Assembly: GCF_001039355.2 (NCBI RefSeq)
Contig: NW_019775465.1
Span: 182,938 to 229,627, forward strand
Length of the DNA stretch: 46,690 bases
DNA from: Lingula anatina
Lineage: Eukaryota > Brachiopoda > Lingulata > Lingulida > Lingulidae
Direction of reading: 5' to 3'
The notes below the pieces were generated by a model, which was not told the origin of the DNA, searched no databases, and saw nothing but the letters and a program-made list of their open reading frames with translations. Position 1 is the stretch's first letter, and every line of letters starts with the position of its first letter. Shown here in pieces: positions 20,914 to 30,349 of this stretch. The translations under genes and the position numbers were made by a program.

Positions 20914-22479
20914 TTCAAGAGCAATGTCAAAACTAGCCACTTGCAGACACTTAATTTCCATTTTCATTTTCAATGTGCTTTTTTCTGTGCATAGCATGAT
21001 ATTGACTCCTTCATTTCGCAGTTAGCCTGGGCAAAAGTTTAATATCTGTTCTGTAATAGACAAATAATAGACACGCTTTTTTATGCCCCAGATTTATCAA
21101 GAATGATTGTAGACCTGTTCATTGCACTAATAAGCAGATAAGTAAGCCTTTACAGAAAGTGTAAGCCTTTTTGCAAATTAACATTTTGACTTTTGCACAA
21201 TGACAAATCAATAGATTCAATTAAGTATCTTGAAGTACATATTGCGGCAGATCTAGACGTCGTAGTCTCAGGGGTCTGATCAACGGTGGGTGAGGTAGAG
21301 ACATGTATGAGATTTCTTTTACTCTTGTAAGATTAGATCCCCTGTCTGATTCAAAATCCCGGCCTTGTAACAAGACGTTACGGTTTACTAACGTCTCAAA
21401 ACATACAGTGCCATGTGTTGATTGATTTATTTCCTTTTTTTTGTGATGAGGGCTTTAAAAATTAGGTATAACATTTTTGGGTATAATTATTCAGGTGTAC
21501 AAATGAATATATCGGAGAAGTAATAAGCCGTTTAGGGGTCTGGCATCCCGTTAGAACGGTAAGGGTTTTTTCTATGAATTAAATCTGAACTATTTTGTTT
21601 CATGCTTGTACAAGTTACCGCACCTAATATACTATACGTATTGATGTTTATAATATTTCAATTACCTGTTTTAAAAACCAATTTATCAGTAGTAAATGCA
21701 TTTGTAATGGGTATCATATAGGCCTGTATTAGCGGATAGACGCGCGTCGCACAAGATGACAAATAGATACATGACATTTTTTATTTTGCATTTTCATATC
21801 TCTACAAATATTTAATCATCATTTAGCCTGCACTTCGGAGACTTAATGTGTGAAATAAATGCATTCTAAGCTAGTTTTTGTAACTAAAAAAAGCGTTGCT
21901 TGATGGCCCAGAATTTTATTTACTATATTTGATGGGCAGTATTACGGTGTATATTGAAGTAATATAAAGTGTAACTTCATAAGACAGATAGAAATATAAC
22001 TCTTAATGGACAGGGAAAATTGTATTACTCTCAGTGCAATATATAAAAAAAAATATGATCGTCCAAAGACCACCAACATAGTAACTTTGCCGCAATGGTA
22101 GAGAAAAGTAGACTATGTTTCAATTTAGATTTTGAAAAGATTGTTTGTTCTTTAACCTTCAAAATCAGTTATATTATTGAAACAAATATTGTTGATTGAT
22201 TCAGAGATTCTGGGGATTCAAGTCACTTGTAAAATTAAGTAATTGCCAATCAAATATTGACAACAAAGCTAAAATGTCCATTTTTCGCATCTTTCTCTGA
22301 CTTTGGCGCCCTCTATCAATGTCACGGCTTTTATAGGACTTATAGGACTTTTATAGGACTTGGTTTTATAGGACGACCACCCGGAAATAAACCGTCATAC
22401 ATTTGCCCATCATAATCTAGTGTCAAACCGAGTATAGATCACCGAGGAAATAAAAACTGTTTTTCTGGCCTGTAGCGTC

Positions 22480-22612
22480 TAGCCTAAATGCACTGTCCGC
22501 CGGACCCTGAGATTTAAAACTTAGCGTCCTGAGACCCCTAGTTTTAAAAATGGCAGTCCGGCAGACTGTGAGTTTTAAAAATGAGGGTCCGGTGGACCCT
22601 AAAAAGGTGGGA
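22480..22612 (-). repeat. Four ~31-bp units with palindromic GGGTCC..GGACCC cores
   Basis: On the minus strand the units read roughly as a GGGTCCnnCGGACCCT core followed by ATTTTTAAAACT, four times with variation. They lie at the end of the 3.9-kb element and look like subterminal repeats. Looser versions occur at 18,735-18,815 and 16,430-16,500. Confidence 0.65.
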
Positions 22613-22742
22613 CTGTCTGTCACGTCACACCGGTCATAATTCTTTTTTACAACGTCTTGTACAATCTAAACTGTTTGCACTTTCCATACATTTTCTGTAA
22701 ATGGACACTTAATTTATTAGTTAAATATTTTAATGTACGTAC

Positions 22743-22811
22743 CGCTCTCTTTGTATTCACTGAAGCCCCTCGCAAGTCTTTCAATGCAGTAATTTTCATC
22801 AGATGACTCAT
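22743..22811 (-). CDS. ROC-COR GTPase, exon 2 (69 nt)
   Basis: A small symmetric exon (phase 1 to phase 1) between an acceptor CTTTTGCAG and a donor G/GTACGT. In the phase set by exon 1 it reads DESSDENYCIERLARGFSEY and then KESG, which continues into GDEIKTS of exon 3. The in-frame translation, strong splice sites and fitting phase on both sides make this a real exon although it is too short to stand out as an open frame. It covers the variable segment after the Roc P-loop region. Confidence 0.8.
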
Positions 22812-23044
22812 CTGCAAAAGGGTTATTTGGCAAATGCTTATAAAAAGCAACCAAAAAATAAACAAATAAACAAACAAACATATAAGCATTTCATTTCTGT
22901 TAGTTGTTTCCAAAATATACTTTAAGCATATAAGATATTTGGAAAAGAGACACATGTGAACAATTGCAAGCTGGAAAATACTAGAAATACCTATAAAAAA
23001 TCTCGAAGAATAATTTGTTAACACTGATGTACTACATTTGTCAC

Positions 23045-23254
23045 CTTTTCTCTTCCAGCTGGTTCCTGCAGTGTGTTTCTCCAGAATACAGCCAGACACC
23101 TCAGCACCGTTTGTTACCAGGTCGTCCTCAGTGAAGTCTTCCCCCAGCAGATTTCGGCAAAGGCGTGTTTTCCCTGTCCCCTGGTGACCAACCACTATCA
23201 CATTGGCCTTGTACACTTTCTGCATCCCCTCCGCACACGCTGCTTGATATATAG
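23045..23254 (-). CDS. ROC-COR GTPase, exon 1 visible (G1/P-loop)
   Basis: A 210-nt exon, phase 1 at both ends. It follows an acceptor TTTGTCAAG and is followed by G/GTGACA. It reads IYQAACAEGMQKVYKANVIV and then VGHQGTGKTRL: GHQGTGKT is the Walker A/G1 motif of the Roc GTPase, preceded by the usual VYKANVIV strand. The following GEDFTEDDLVTNGAEVSG corresponds to the switch I region. The Met in GMQK is unlikely to be the start, because the frame remains open to the acceptor and ROCO proteins normally have N-terminal domains. Upstream exons were not identified with certainty. Confidence 0.88.
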
Positions 23255-23842
23255 CTTGACAAATGATAGCAGCAGATATGTAAGTACTTTTAAAACTAAT
23301 ACATTTAGTATTTTAGGTAACCAGTTCACAGCATTTGTGTACCTGTAAATGTGCTTCGGGTAAATGCCGAGAATTCAAAACCGTGCATTTATTGTTTACA
23401 TCTTTGTCTGCCCAAAGCTGTCTGTATTTTAATCTACTCCCCCCCCCCCTGTATTACATGGTGGCAACATAACTATAAGTAGATATAATTCTGTAATACC
23501 ATTTTAATGAAAAAATCCATAGTTTTGGCGACCAAAACTGGTTGTTTAAAAGCCAGTCTGATAGCTGCAGAATTCAACAGCATAAGTTCTACTGGACATT
23601 AAACAATCAGTCAACAACTATTAAAACAAATACAATAATATCATACTCCTGCAGTCTTTTATTTGAAAATAGTGAATTATTTGCTATTGTCTTTATCTTA
23701 CGTTAAAGTTTTGTTTATCATACCGACAAAGGGATAGGTTACAAATCAAATGTATTGATAAAATTTGTTTCTGCATGTAATAAAGAGAATATTCCAACTT
23801 ATATTTCAAATTTACACCAAACCATACGATTAAATTACACAG
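23255..23842. other. Intron or upstream sequence, nothing recognised
   Basis: AT-rich, with a C homopolymer near 23,440. I searched the minus strand for another exon of the ROC-COR gene and saw no convincing one. Confidence 0.4.
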
Positions 23843-24343
23843 TATATTAAAAATTTGAGTGAGCTCTCTGAGTAATAAACAACATTTAAAAGACTAAGCT
23901 TAGTATGAATTAGGAGACTACAAACTATACAGACTTAATCTAGGAATTGTATCATTGGGGATGTCATCAAAGGTTTACCCCCTACGTACAAAGTAAGAAT
24001 CAATGGTCAAAACGTCAATTTTTTAATTAAGCAATTTGTCGGCAGATTTACACTGTAAAAGTGTTTTTCTGTTTCCTAATTTTCACAAGACTTACCTAGC
24101 TTTGAAAAAATAGCAAATTTAAACTTTTAAAAGCTTGATTAACTATTTTAGCAAATTACTATATCATTTTCAAACACGTGTATTATAATAGACTTGTGAA
24201 GATTCTTTTGTCTATAGCTATTTATATTAGTCTGATCTTACCATCCAATATTTCATCTGCTTGCAGTCAGATTTCATCAGGAAATGAGGTTGTGACAGGT
24301 ATGACAACCTGTCACCCCCTCTGGTGTGCTATTTGGTCAGATC
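23843..24343 (+). repeat. Penelope pseudo-LTR, 3' side (inverted)
   Basis: Reverse complement of 26,788-27,287 with few differences. It ends gtgctatttggtcagatc next to the coding body. Confidence 0.9.
24251..24280 (-). ncRNA. Hammerhead-ribozyme-like core, copy in 3' pseudo-LTR
   Basis: On the minus strand CTGATGA is followed by a 5-bp stem (ATCTG/CAGAT) and then GAAA, the order of conserved hammerhead core boxes. Convincing stems I and III were not found, and one extra A follows CTGATGA. Penelope-like elements are known to carry hammerheads in their terminal repeats, so a decayed or variant ribozyme is plausible. Confidence 0.35.
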
Positions 24344-24533
24344 CCCCCCTTGCCTGCCCCTCCATTAGGAGTGGTAGGTAGAGGTTGGGTAGCTCAGTCC
24401 TATCATTCCGATTCAATTTGGCCCCATGTAAGCGGATGTTAATTGCCTCAAGAACTTTCTGGTGTAGATCTCGTGCCTCTCTTTCCAAGATTTGTATGTC
24501 TTCTATGGTTGTTGAAGTTATACGATGCCCTGT

Positions 24534-25010
24534 CTATTCCTGGTGTTGGCTGAGGGCAGATTTTTTATCGTGTTTTTTGATCGATTTTGGATGTTCAGCT
24601 ATTCTTTCTATTAAGGAACGTCCTGTCTCTCCGATGTATTTCTCTCCACACACCTGACACTCACACTGGTATACAACTCCACACTGTTCTCCTGGGTCTA
24701 ATTTGTCCTTTGGGGATACTAGGATGCCTCTTAATGTCTGTCCTGCCTTATGGTGTAATACTACATTCCTTTTTCTGAATGCTCTTTTTAGCTTTTCACT
24801 AACCCCTTTCATGTAAGGTAGTACCGCATATCCTTTGGGTTTTTCTTTTTCGGCCCTGTTCTCTAGCCTTTGTTGTTTTTCTCTTCCTTTCTTTACCCCT
24901 TCTTTTATAGCCCATTCCGGGTAACCACAGTTTCTAAAAGCCACTCTGATTTTTTCCTTCTCTATCTCTATCTTGGGTTTCTCTTTTATCAGTGTGTCTG
25001 CCCTATGCAT
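24534..25010 (-). pseudogene. Penelope GIY-YIG endonuclease domain
   Basis: 158 codons, in frame with the RT after one stop (25,026-25,028). Charged linker (KGREKQQRLENRAEKEK), then the nuclease: GVVYQCECQVCGEKYIGETG with the YIG tripeptide and the downstream Arg of GRSLIERIAEH. A Cys pair between GVVYQC and YIG is typical of Penelope nucleases. It would nick the target DNA for retrotransposition. The domain itself is uninterrupted up to SALSQHQ, then a stop. Confidence 0.85.
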
Positions 25011-25025
25011 CAGCGTCTTAATGAT

Positions 25026-26286
25026 TCATATATTCTGTTGGACAGGGTGGTGGGATGTCCACTGAAGATAGTGGTCTGTATGCGTAGATTTTCTATAAAT
25101 GTCTGTTCTGATGTTATCATTCTTCCTAGTAAACTGTAAGTCCAGCATGGGTAATGTCTGGTTGTCATCTTCCCTTTCTATTGTGAACTTAATGCTGTCA
25201 TGTTGTGCATTGATATGTCGGAAAAGCTCCTCCTCGTGTTGTTTCTGTATTATAACCCCTGTATCATCGACGTATCTGGCCCAAAATTTTGGTTGGTGGG
25301 TGGCTGTTCTTAGTGCCTGCTCTTCAAACTCTTCCATGAATAGGTTGGCCAGGACGGGAGAGAGTGGAGAGCCATTGCCATTCCATATACCTGTTCGTAA
25401 ATACGCCCTTGGTACCGGAAGTAGGTTGTCTCAATTGTTAGCTTTAGTAAGTCCCCAAAGTCCTCTGGAGGACGCGGTGTTCTGTTTTCCCAGGTTTTAT
25501 CATTCTTGGCCCTTTCTACTGCCATACTTGTCACTTCATTGCCTGGTACGCTGGTGAATAGGGCTGTTACGTCGAATGAGGTTAGTACCTCCCCCTCTTC
25601 CAGAGTGATCTCTTCCACTTTTTTCCCCAGGTCTTGTGATTTGTTGATATGGCTTGGTTTCTTCCCTACTAAAGGTTTCAGAAGATCTGCTAGGAATCTT
25701 GCAAGGGTGTACGTAATGGAGTTGATACCAGAGACAATAGGACGCATTTTTATGGGGTCTTTGTGGATCTTAGGTGTTGCATAAAATCTCGGAGTAGCAT
25801 CCGATGTAGGATATATTTTGTTATAGGTGATCTGGTCTAAATATCCCTTATTCTTCAGTGCCCTCAATTTCCTTTGTATTCTGCCCTTCATTACTTTAGT
25901 TGGATCCTCAGGTATCTCTTTGTATGTGGTGTGATCATCTAACAGGTGTTTACCTTCTTCTATATAATTGTCCCTGTCCATTACCACAACACACTTTCCT
26001 TTGTCTGCAGGTACAATCATTATCTCTTTATTGCTTTTAGTGACTTCAGGGCTTTCCTTTCCTCATGACTGAGGTTGTCCTTTGGAGGCTTGGTATTCTT
26101 GATGATGTTCACAACTTCATGCCTTAGGGTATCAGCTTCCTCTGGAGGGAGATGTAGTTGTTCACAAATCACTTCTGCAGTAGCAATTATTTCTTTTGTT
26201 GGAGTTTTTCTTGGGGCAATGGCATAGTTGAGGCCTTTTGCTAATACTTTGGTTTCTGTGTCTGTGGGTTGGTACTTTGACAACAC
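25026..26286 (-). pseudogene. Penelope reverse transcriptase, frameshifted
   Basis: From 26,286: LAKGLNYAIAPRKTPTKEI (family N-terminal region). A frameshift near 26,025 is followed by IMIVPADKGKCVVVMDRDNY, TPRFYATPKIHKD and SFDVTALFTSVP (catalytic motif A, first Asp). A second frameshift near 25,370 occurs just where the PLSP/LANLFMEEFE block starts, then ARYVDDTGVI (YVDD, catalytic Asp pair) and MLDLQFTR. A stop at 25,028 precedes the endonuclease. Domain order and motifs are complete, but the frame is broken. Confidence 0.85.
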
Positions 26287-26760
26287 TTTGACCCACTTTT
26301 TTTAATTGTGTGCCAGATAGATCAATTGACTCTTTTTTTGTCTTTGATGTTTTTCCCTGTAGTCTATCAAGTTTGTTGATCTGAGTTTGTCTGCTTTTTC
26401 TGAACACGCTTTCTTCTTTGTTATGGATGTGTGTCCTTTGACCGTATCCAATAATTCATTGTCACTGATGTTATGGTTCTCCCAACAACTTTTGATGTTG
26501 TTTTCCACATTTTCCTTGCCCCTTTTTGTTCATTTATTCTAAGTGTTGTGAGATTGATACGTTCCCTAAGCAGCTGTCTTTCAGCATTTTTTTATGATTC
26601 TCTTGGCCTTCTCTGTCTTGATAGTGGTCTTAAGTTTAATACTAACTGGTGTTAAATCTTCTTCTTTGCACCGTAGGTTGAATTTTAGATGGTTATTGTG
26701 CTTGGCTATCTGGGATGATATTGTTTCCCATTTTCTAACTAGATGCACACCTTCTACTCC
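26287..26760 (-). pseudogene. Penelope N-terminal region, heavily broken
   Basis: Pieces in three frames: HNNHLKFNLRCKEEDLTPVS near 26,700-26,640, WENHNISDNELLD near 26,480, and SIDLSGTQLKK near 26,310, which should lead into the SKYQPTDTETKV block after a frameshift near 26,295. This matches the basic N-terminal extension seen before the RT of this group. No intact frame is left. Confidence 0.6.
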
Positions 26761-26787
26761 TAGTTTCTAACGTATAGTGTAGAACTG

Positions 26788-27287
26788 ATCTGACCAAATA
26801 GCACACCAGAGGGGGTGACAGGTTGTCATACCTGTCACAACCTCATTCCCTGATGAAATCTGACTGCAAGCAGATGAAATATTGGATGGTAAGATCAGAC
26901 TAATATAAATAGCTATAGACAAAAGAATCTTCACAAGTCTATTATAATACACGTGTTTTAAAATGATATAGTAATTTGCTAAAATAGTTAATCAAGCTTT
27001 TAAAAGTTTAAATTTGCTATTTTGTCAAAGCTAGGTAAGTTTTGTGAAAATTAGGAAACAGAAAAACACTTTTACAGTGTAAATCTGCCGACAAATTGCT
27101 TAATTAAAAAATTGACGTTTTGACCATTGATTCTTACTTTGTACGTAGGGGGTAAACCTTTGATGACATCCCCAATGATACAATTCCTAGATTAAGTCTG
27201 TATAGTTTGTAGTCTCCTAATTCATACTAAGCTTAGTCTTTTAAATGTTGTTTATTACTCAGAAAGCTCACTCAAATTTTTAATATA
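26788..27287 (-). repeat. Penelope pseudo-LTR, 5' side
   Basis: Inverse partner of 23,843-24,343. Just beyond it (27,301-27,345) a ~45-bp piece of the same repeat (aaatagctatagacaaaag..) is duplicated, perhaps a remnant of a tandem repeat or template switch. Confidence 0.88.
26850..26879 (+). ncRNA. Hammerhead-ribozyme-like core, copy in 5' pseudo-LTR
   Basis: Same boxes as at 24,251-24,280 but on the plus strand, because the repeats are inverted: CTGATGA (26,850-26,856), stem ATCTG (26,858-26,862)/CAGAT (26,871-26,875), GAAA (26,876-26,879). Confidence 0.35.
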
Positions 27288-27578
27288 TAAATAAATATAT
27301 ATAAATAGCTATAGACAAAAGAATCTTCACAAGTCTATTACTATAACATAGCTAATGAAACTGTTCAACACGTGTATTATAATTTTTATCAGGGTATTAA
27401 ATGTTGTCAGCTCTCCTCCTACCCTTATCAACACATGAGTTTAAATATGTTTAGTTAAATCATTTAATCATCTAATAAGTGTTGATGGAAATATGAAATT
27501 AAAAGTATGAATTAAATGCTCTCAAATCACAATTCTCACTAAAACACACACACACTTATCTCATAAAAAAAAATCCAG

Positions 27579-27654
<76 letters not shown>

Positions 27655-27655
27655 A
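27579..27655. repeat. (AT)n microsatellite followed by T-run
   Basis: About 30 AT dinucleotides, then 17 T residues. Confidence 0.95.
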
Positions 27656-28177
27656 TTAATATGAATATGTTCAATACTTACCCAACTGTTGAAAGATTTG
27701 TAGATTAAAATCATTGTTTTACGAAAGGTCACATGATGTAGATTCTCCTCCTACCCTATCAGAGTTTTTTTTTTATTAAGTATCTTTAATTATCTGATAT
27801 ATAGTTGTTCATGTACAGCATATAATAAAGCATGCAATAGTAGAATTTTTTTTAAACTGTATCCATTTCACAGTGTTCACCAAAAGAAAACACAATTGTG
27901 GTAATAATGCCACATCATATAAGGCCTCCTTCTACACTCTCCTTTTACACTGACTTTGGAGTTTAATATCTTAAACCATCTGAGATACGGTCGCTGGTAT
28001 ACAAGTCTTAAGAAGAACACTCAATATTAATGTTTACATTAAAAACAGTTTCCAATTTTCAATGTTCCCAGAAAGTGAACACGATTATATATAACCAAAA
28101 TTCCATTTTAATTTTCTTTTTTAAAATCTTGAAAAAGATGTATTGAATTAAAAATTCCTGATTTCTTCGAAACTTAC

Positions 28178-28189
28178 TTGTAAATGCCT
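28178..28189 (-). CDS. Candidate 12-nt microexon AGGCATTTACAA
   Basis: Preceded on the minus strand by a CTTTCTTTAAG acceptor and followed by GTAAGTTTCG. Length is a multiple of three. Homologous in position to the other units of the array. Confidence 0.4.
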
Positions 28190-28499
28190 CTTAAAGAAAG
28201 AAAAAAAATCCAGTTCTCTTTTCATAAATGTGTTTTGATTTAGAATGTCACACCATGTAAATTATCCTTCTACAATTATCGATTTTGTCGTTTAATATCT
28301 TAAACAGTCTTAGATGCAGTTGCTTGAATTCAAGTATTAAGAAGAACAGTTAATATTTAAGTTTAGATAAAACCGTTTCCAATTTGCAATGTTCCATGAA
28401 ACTGAACACAATTTATAGTCAAAGCATTTCATTTCAACTTTCATTTTTAAATGTTAACAAAGATATAGCACATTAATTCCGGATTTCTTCAATACTTAC

Positions 28500-28511
28500 C
28501 TGACAGTTCCG
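28500..28511 (-). CDS. Candidate 12-nt microexon CGGAACTGTCAG
   Basis: Preceded by TTTTTATTTCAG and followed by GTAAGTATTG, a near-ideal donor. Its own CAG end makes a perfect exon-donor consensus. Confidence 0.45.
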
Positions 28512-28815
28512 CTGAAATAAAAATGTTGTTGATAAAAATAATTGTATTATTAATTCAAATAACACATGATGTAGTCTCTCCTCCTACCCATATTGAGGTG
28601 TGAGGTTCTTTAATTATCTAATATTTACTAGTTCTTGTAAAGGTCTTTATAAAACATGCAATAATACAGTTTAGATAAAACCGTTAACAATTTTCAGTGT
28701 TAACCAAAGTTACGATCATAATAACGATATCCAAAGATTCAATAACATTAGTATTAAAAAAAAAAAAAAACTGACATGAATAGATTTCATTGTTCCTGCT
28801 TTCTTCCATACTTAC

Positions 28816-28824
28816 CAAATTTTT
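28816..28824 (-). CDS. Candidate 9-nt microexon AAAAATTTG
   Basis: Preceded by CTTTATTTCAG and followed by GTAAGTATGG. Its counterpart in the other block (33,285-33,293) is also 9 nt. Confidence 0.42.
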
Positions 28825-29230
28825 CTGAAATAAAGAGATAATTGGATGAAATGCAAACTTCACAAAGAGCGTTATTTTATCAAATCAATCAAGTCTTTTT
28901 TCATGTCTTAAAACCTTTTCTTATTACACATCATTGTTCCTGAGGTACTTGTTCACGTCAAGTTAATAATAAATCATGCAATATTATGGTTAAGGTAAAA
29001 CCTTAAATATCTTTAATTAAATTGGCATTCAAACTGAAGAAAATTGATACCATACTTGTTGAGATAATTTAATAAACATTCCAATCGAATTTTTAATAAA
29101 AAAATAATGATTTACATATTGTAACATAAGTGCACCTGATTTGGTCTAAAAGTGTAATTTTAGATCATGAACAATGTTACATGGACCGTGAGTAAGACCA
29201 TTATTGGACTGACTTTCAATTTAGTTGATT

Positions 29231-29309
29231 AGCAAATTTCTCCTCTCACAGGTTCTGACAGATTCTCCTTTTGTGAGCAGAGGTATTTTGTGAGAGGAGG
29301 AAATTGCTC
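29231..29309. repeat. Inverted repeat, 20-bp arms
   Basis: agcaaatttctcctctcaca (29,231) and its near-perfect reverse complement around 29,290-29,309 flank ~40 nt. A stable hairpin or the ends of a tiny insertion. Confidence 0.7.
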
Positions 29310-29316
29310 GACCACT

Positions 29317-29762
29317 TAAGCCCCCGTCACACTTATTCGGAATCAGCAGGAATCAAGCAGAATGAGCCTGAATGAAGAATTTTCAAAATTCGCACCTCAT
29401 TCGGGAAAAGTTCAAATTGACCTTTGGAATACTCAGAATGCTCTTGAATATTATCTCTCAAATGCAGTTCGAATGTAGTTGGAAAACTAGGAAATATCTA
29501 CAATGTTGTCAGAAGGCAGTCAGAATATTTAGAATATACTTTGAATGGCGTACTAGTGTAGTTCGATTGCTGGCTAAATTAATATTTCAGCTCATTCGAG
29601 GCACATTTGAAACATTCTGGTGGGATTTTATGTCCCCGTAACACTAGAGGCGGAATGATCAAGAATGGCATCGGAAGTACAATTCTTTGTGCATTCCTGG
29701 ATATTCGAAGGGCATTCTAAAAATTCCGAGTGCATTCCAAATATTTTTACCCATTCCTTTGG
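29317..29762 (+). mobile_element. GAATG-rich MITE-like sequence, truncated
   Basis: It starts TTAAGCCCCCGTCACACTT and is full of gaat/attc words (gaatcagcagg, cattcc). The right end expected to mirror GCCCCCGTCACAC is absent, and the next element starts at 29,763. The TTAA at the start hints at a TTAA-target transposon, but without the second end this is weak. Confidence 0.4.
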
Positions 29763-29965
29763 CCGGTGTGAACGGAATGCAGGTCCGCCCGGAACCGAGG
29801 TCCTACGGACCTCGGTTCCTAGGAACGGTGGTCCTACGAACCACCGTTCCTAAGGAATAGTAGTCCTAATGGGACCTGCATTCCTGATATAATAAAGGGT
29901 AGGACTTCTATTCCTGGCGGACCTGCATTACGTTTACATTAGTCAACGGAATGGAGGTCCGCCCT
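29763..29965 (+). repeat. Left TIR and subterminal ~16-bp repeats with two perfect hairpins
   Basis: Units like GGAATGCAGGTCC, GGAACGGTGGTCC and GGAATAGTAGTCC alternate with their inverses. Two adjacent perfect 13-bp stems stand out: 29,791-29,803 with 29,807-29,819 (3-nt loop), and 29,820-29,832 with 29,840-29,852 (7-nt loop). Confidence 0.85.
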
Positions 29966-30082
29966 ATAACTATGTCCGACCATTTAAAATAGCAACTAGT
30001 GGATAATGACTATTGGCAGTAATATTATGCTTTAGTGAGCACATATAAGTACTCCGTAAAATCGACGGTTTGCCAGTTCGTC

Positions 30083-30172
30083 TCCCTGGTGTAGTGGTCA
30101 GGCTGTGCAGTATAATGGATGCTATATAGAGTACTTGTGTAAGTGGATGGTGGTTCGAATTTCGTTTACAGA
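30083..30172 (+). ncRNA. tRNA-derived SINE head or tRNA pseudogene
   Basis: An A-box-like TGGTGTAGTGGTCAGG (30,087-30,102) and a B-box GGTTCGAATTT (30,152-30,162) are 50 nt apart, the layout of an internal RNA polymerase III promoter. The flanking stems do not pair into a tRNA, so it is not a functional tRNA gene. Confidence 0.45.
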
Positions 30173-30255
30173 AATAAAATCATGTTTACTTTTCGTGTGA
30201 ATTTTTTTCTTTTGTTTTATCATGGTCGTCATTTTTGCCACGTAGAAAATTTTTG

Positions 30256-30308
30256 ATTGGTTACAGACATAACTAGATGTCACACGCTACCTTGTTCTAC
30301 TATAAATA
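30256..30308 (+). promoter_or_regulatory. Candidate RNA polymerase II core promoter (ATTGG + TATAAATA)
   Basis: An inverted CCAAT box (ATTGG, 30,256-30,260) lies about 40 bp before TATAAATA (30,301-30,308). An initiator-like TCACT follows about 30 bp downstream, then an ATG at 30,350. Confidence 0.45.
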
Positions 30309-30349
30309 CCGCTCATATATGAATACCACACCCTCACTAGACGTTTGAT

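Larger units (their letters stand above)
18735..22634. mobile_element. 3.9-kb element with ~0.5-kb inverted ends
   Basis: The segments 18,735-19,285 and 21,985-22,470 (plus its tip to 22,634) are inverted copies. Landmarks are agactagacgct, tctatactcggtttgacac, ggtggtcgtcctataaaacc, gtcaatatttg.ttgg, aaggttaaagaacaaa and gtagac/gtctactttt. The 2.7-kb interior holds scattered short frames without recognisable motifs, and the MITE at 20,696-20,910. I could not identify a transposase, so it is either non-autonomous or coding for something I cannot recognise. Confidence 0.6.
8028..22742 (-). other. 14.7-kb intron of the ROC-COR gene
   Basis: Exon 2 ends at 22743 with G/GTACGT in phase 1 and exon 3 starts at 8027 in phase 1. 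The joined codon gives Gly and the reading KESG-DEIKTS. No further conserved Roc segment is missing between them, so I infer a single intron. It contains dispersed repeats A and B, the Polinton, the AACGTTGA-rich element, the 3.9-kb inverted-end element and a MITE. Confidence 0.7.
23843..27287 (-). mobile_element. Penelope-like retroelement, broken, with inverted terminal repeats
   Basis: A 2.4-kb coding body (minus strand) encodes an RT and a C-terminal GIY-YIG endonuclease, the hallmark pair of Penelope-like elements. It lies between two ~500-bp repeats in opposite orientation (23,843-24,343 and 26,788-27,287) that are nearly identical. Pseudo-LTRs in direct or inverted arrangement are known for this group. 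At least three frameshifts and one in-frame stop make it inactive, but the near identity of the repeats suggests a fairly recent insertion. Confidence 0.88.
27400..29060 (-). repeat. Tandem ~320-bp units with microexon-like cores, block 1
   Basis: Diverged units recur with shared phrases (on plus: ctctcctcctaccc, ggtttaa.atctttaattatct, gtttagataaaaccgtttccaattt, tgatttcttcaatacttacc). On the minus strand each carries a possible short exon between a T-rich YAG and GTAAGTA, plus GGTAGGAGGAGA about 60-90 nt upstream. Unit cores are near 27,682 (only 4 nt between CAG and GTAAGT, probably decayed), 28,178, 28,500, 28,816 and a decayed one near 29,055. An (AT)n run of ~60 bp and a T-run (27,579-27,655) lie inside. 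Confidence 0.75.

Noticed and set aside
24178-25784. Plus-strand frames across the Penelope element
   Set aside because: Antisense shadows of the RT and GIY-YIG regions.
27682-27685. Possible 4-nt exon TTGG between CAG and GTAAGT in the last unit of the array
   Set aside because: Not a multiple of three and the acceptor tract is weak. More likely a decayed unit.
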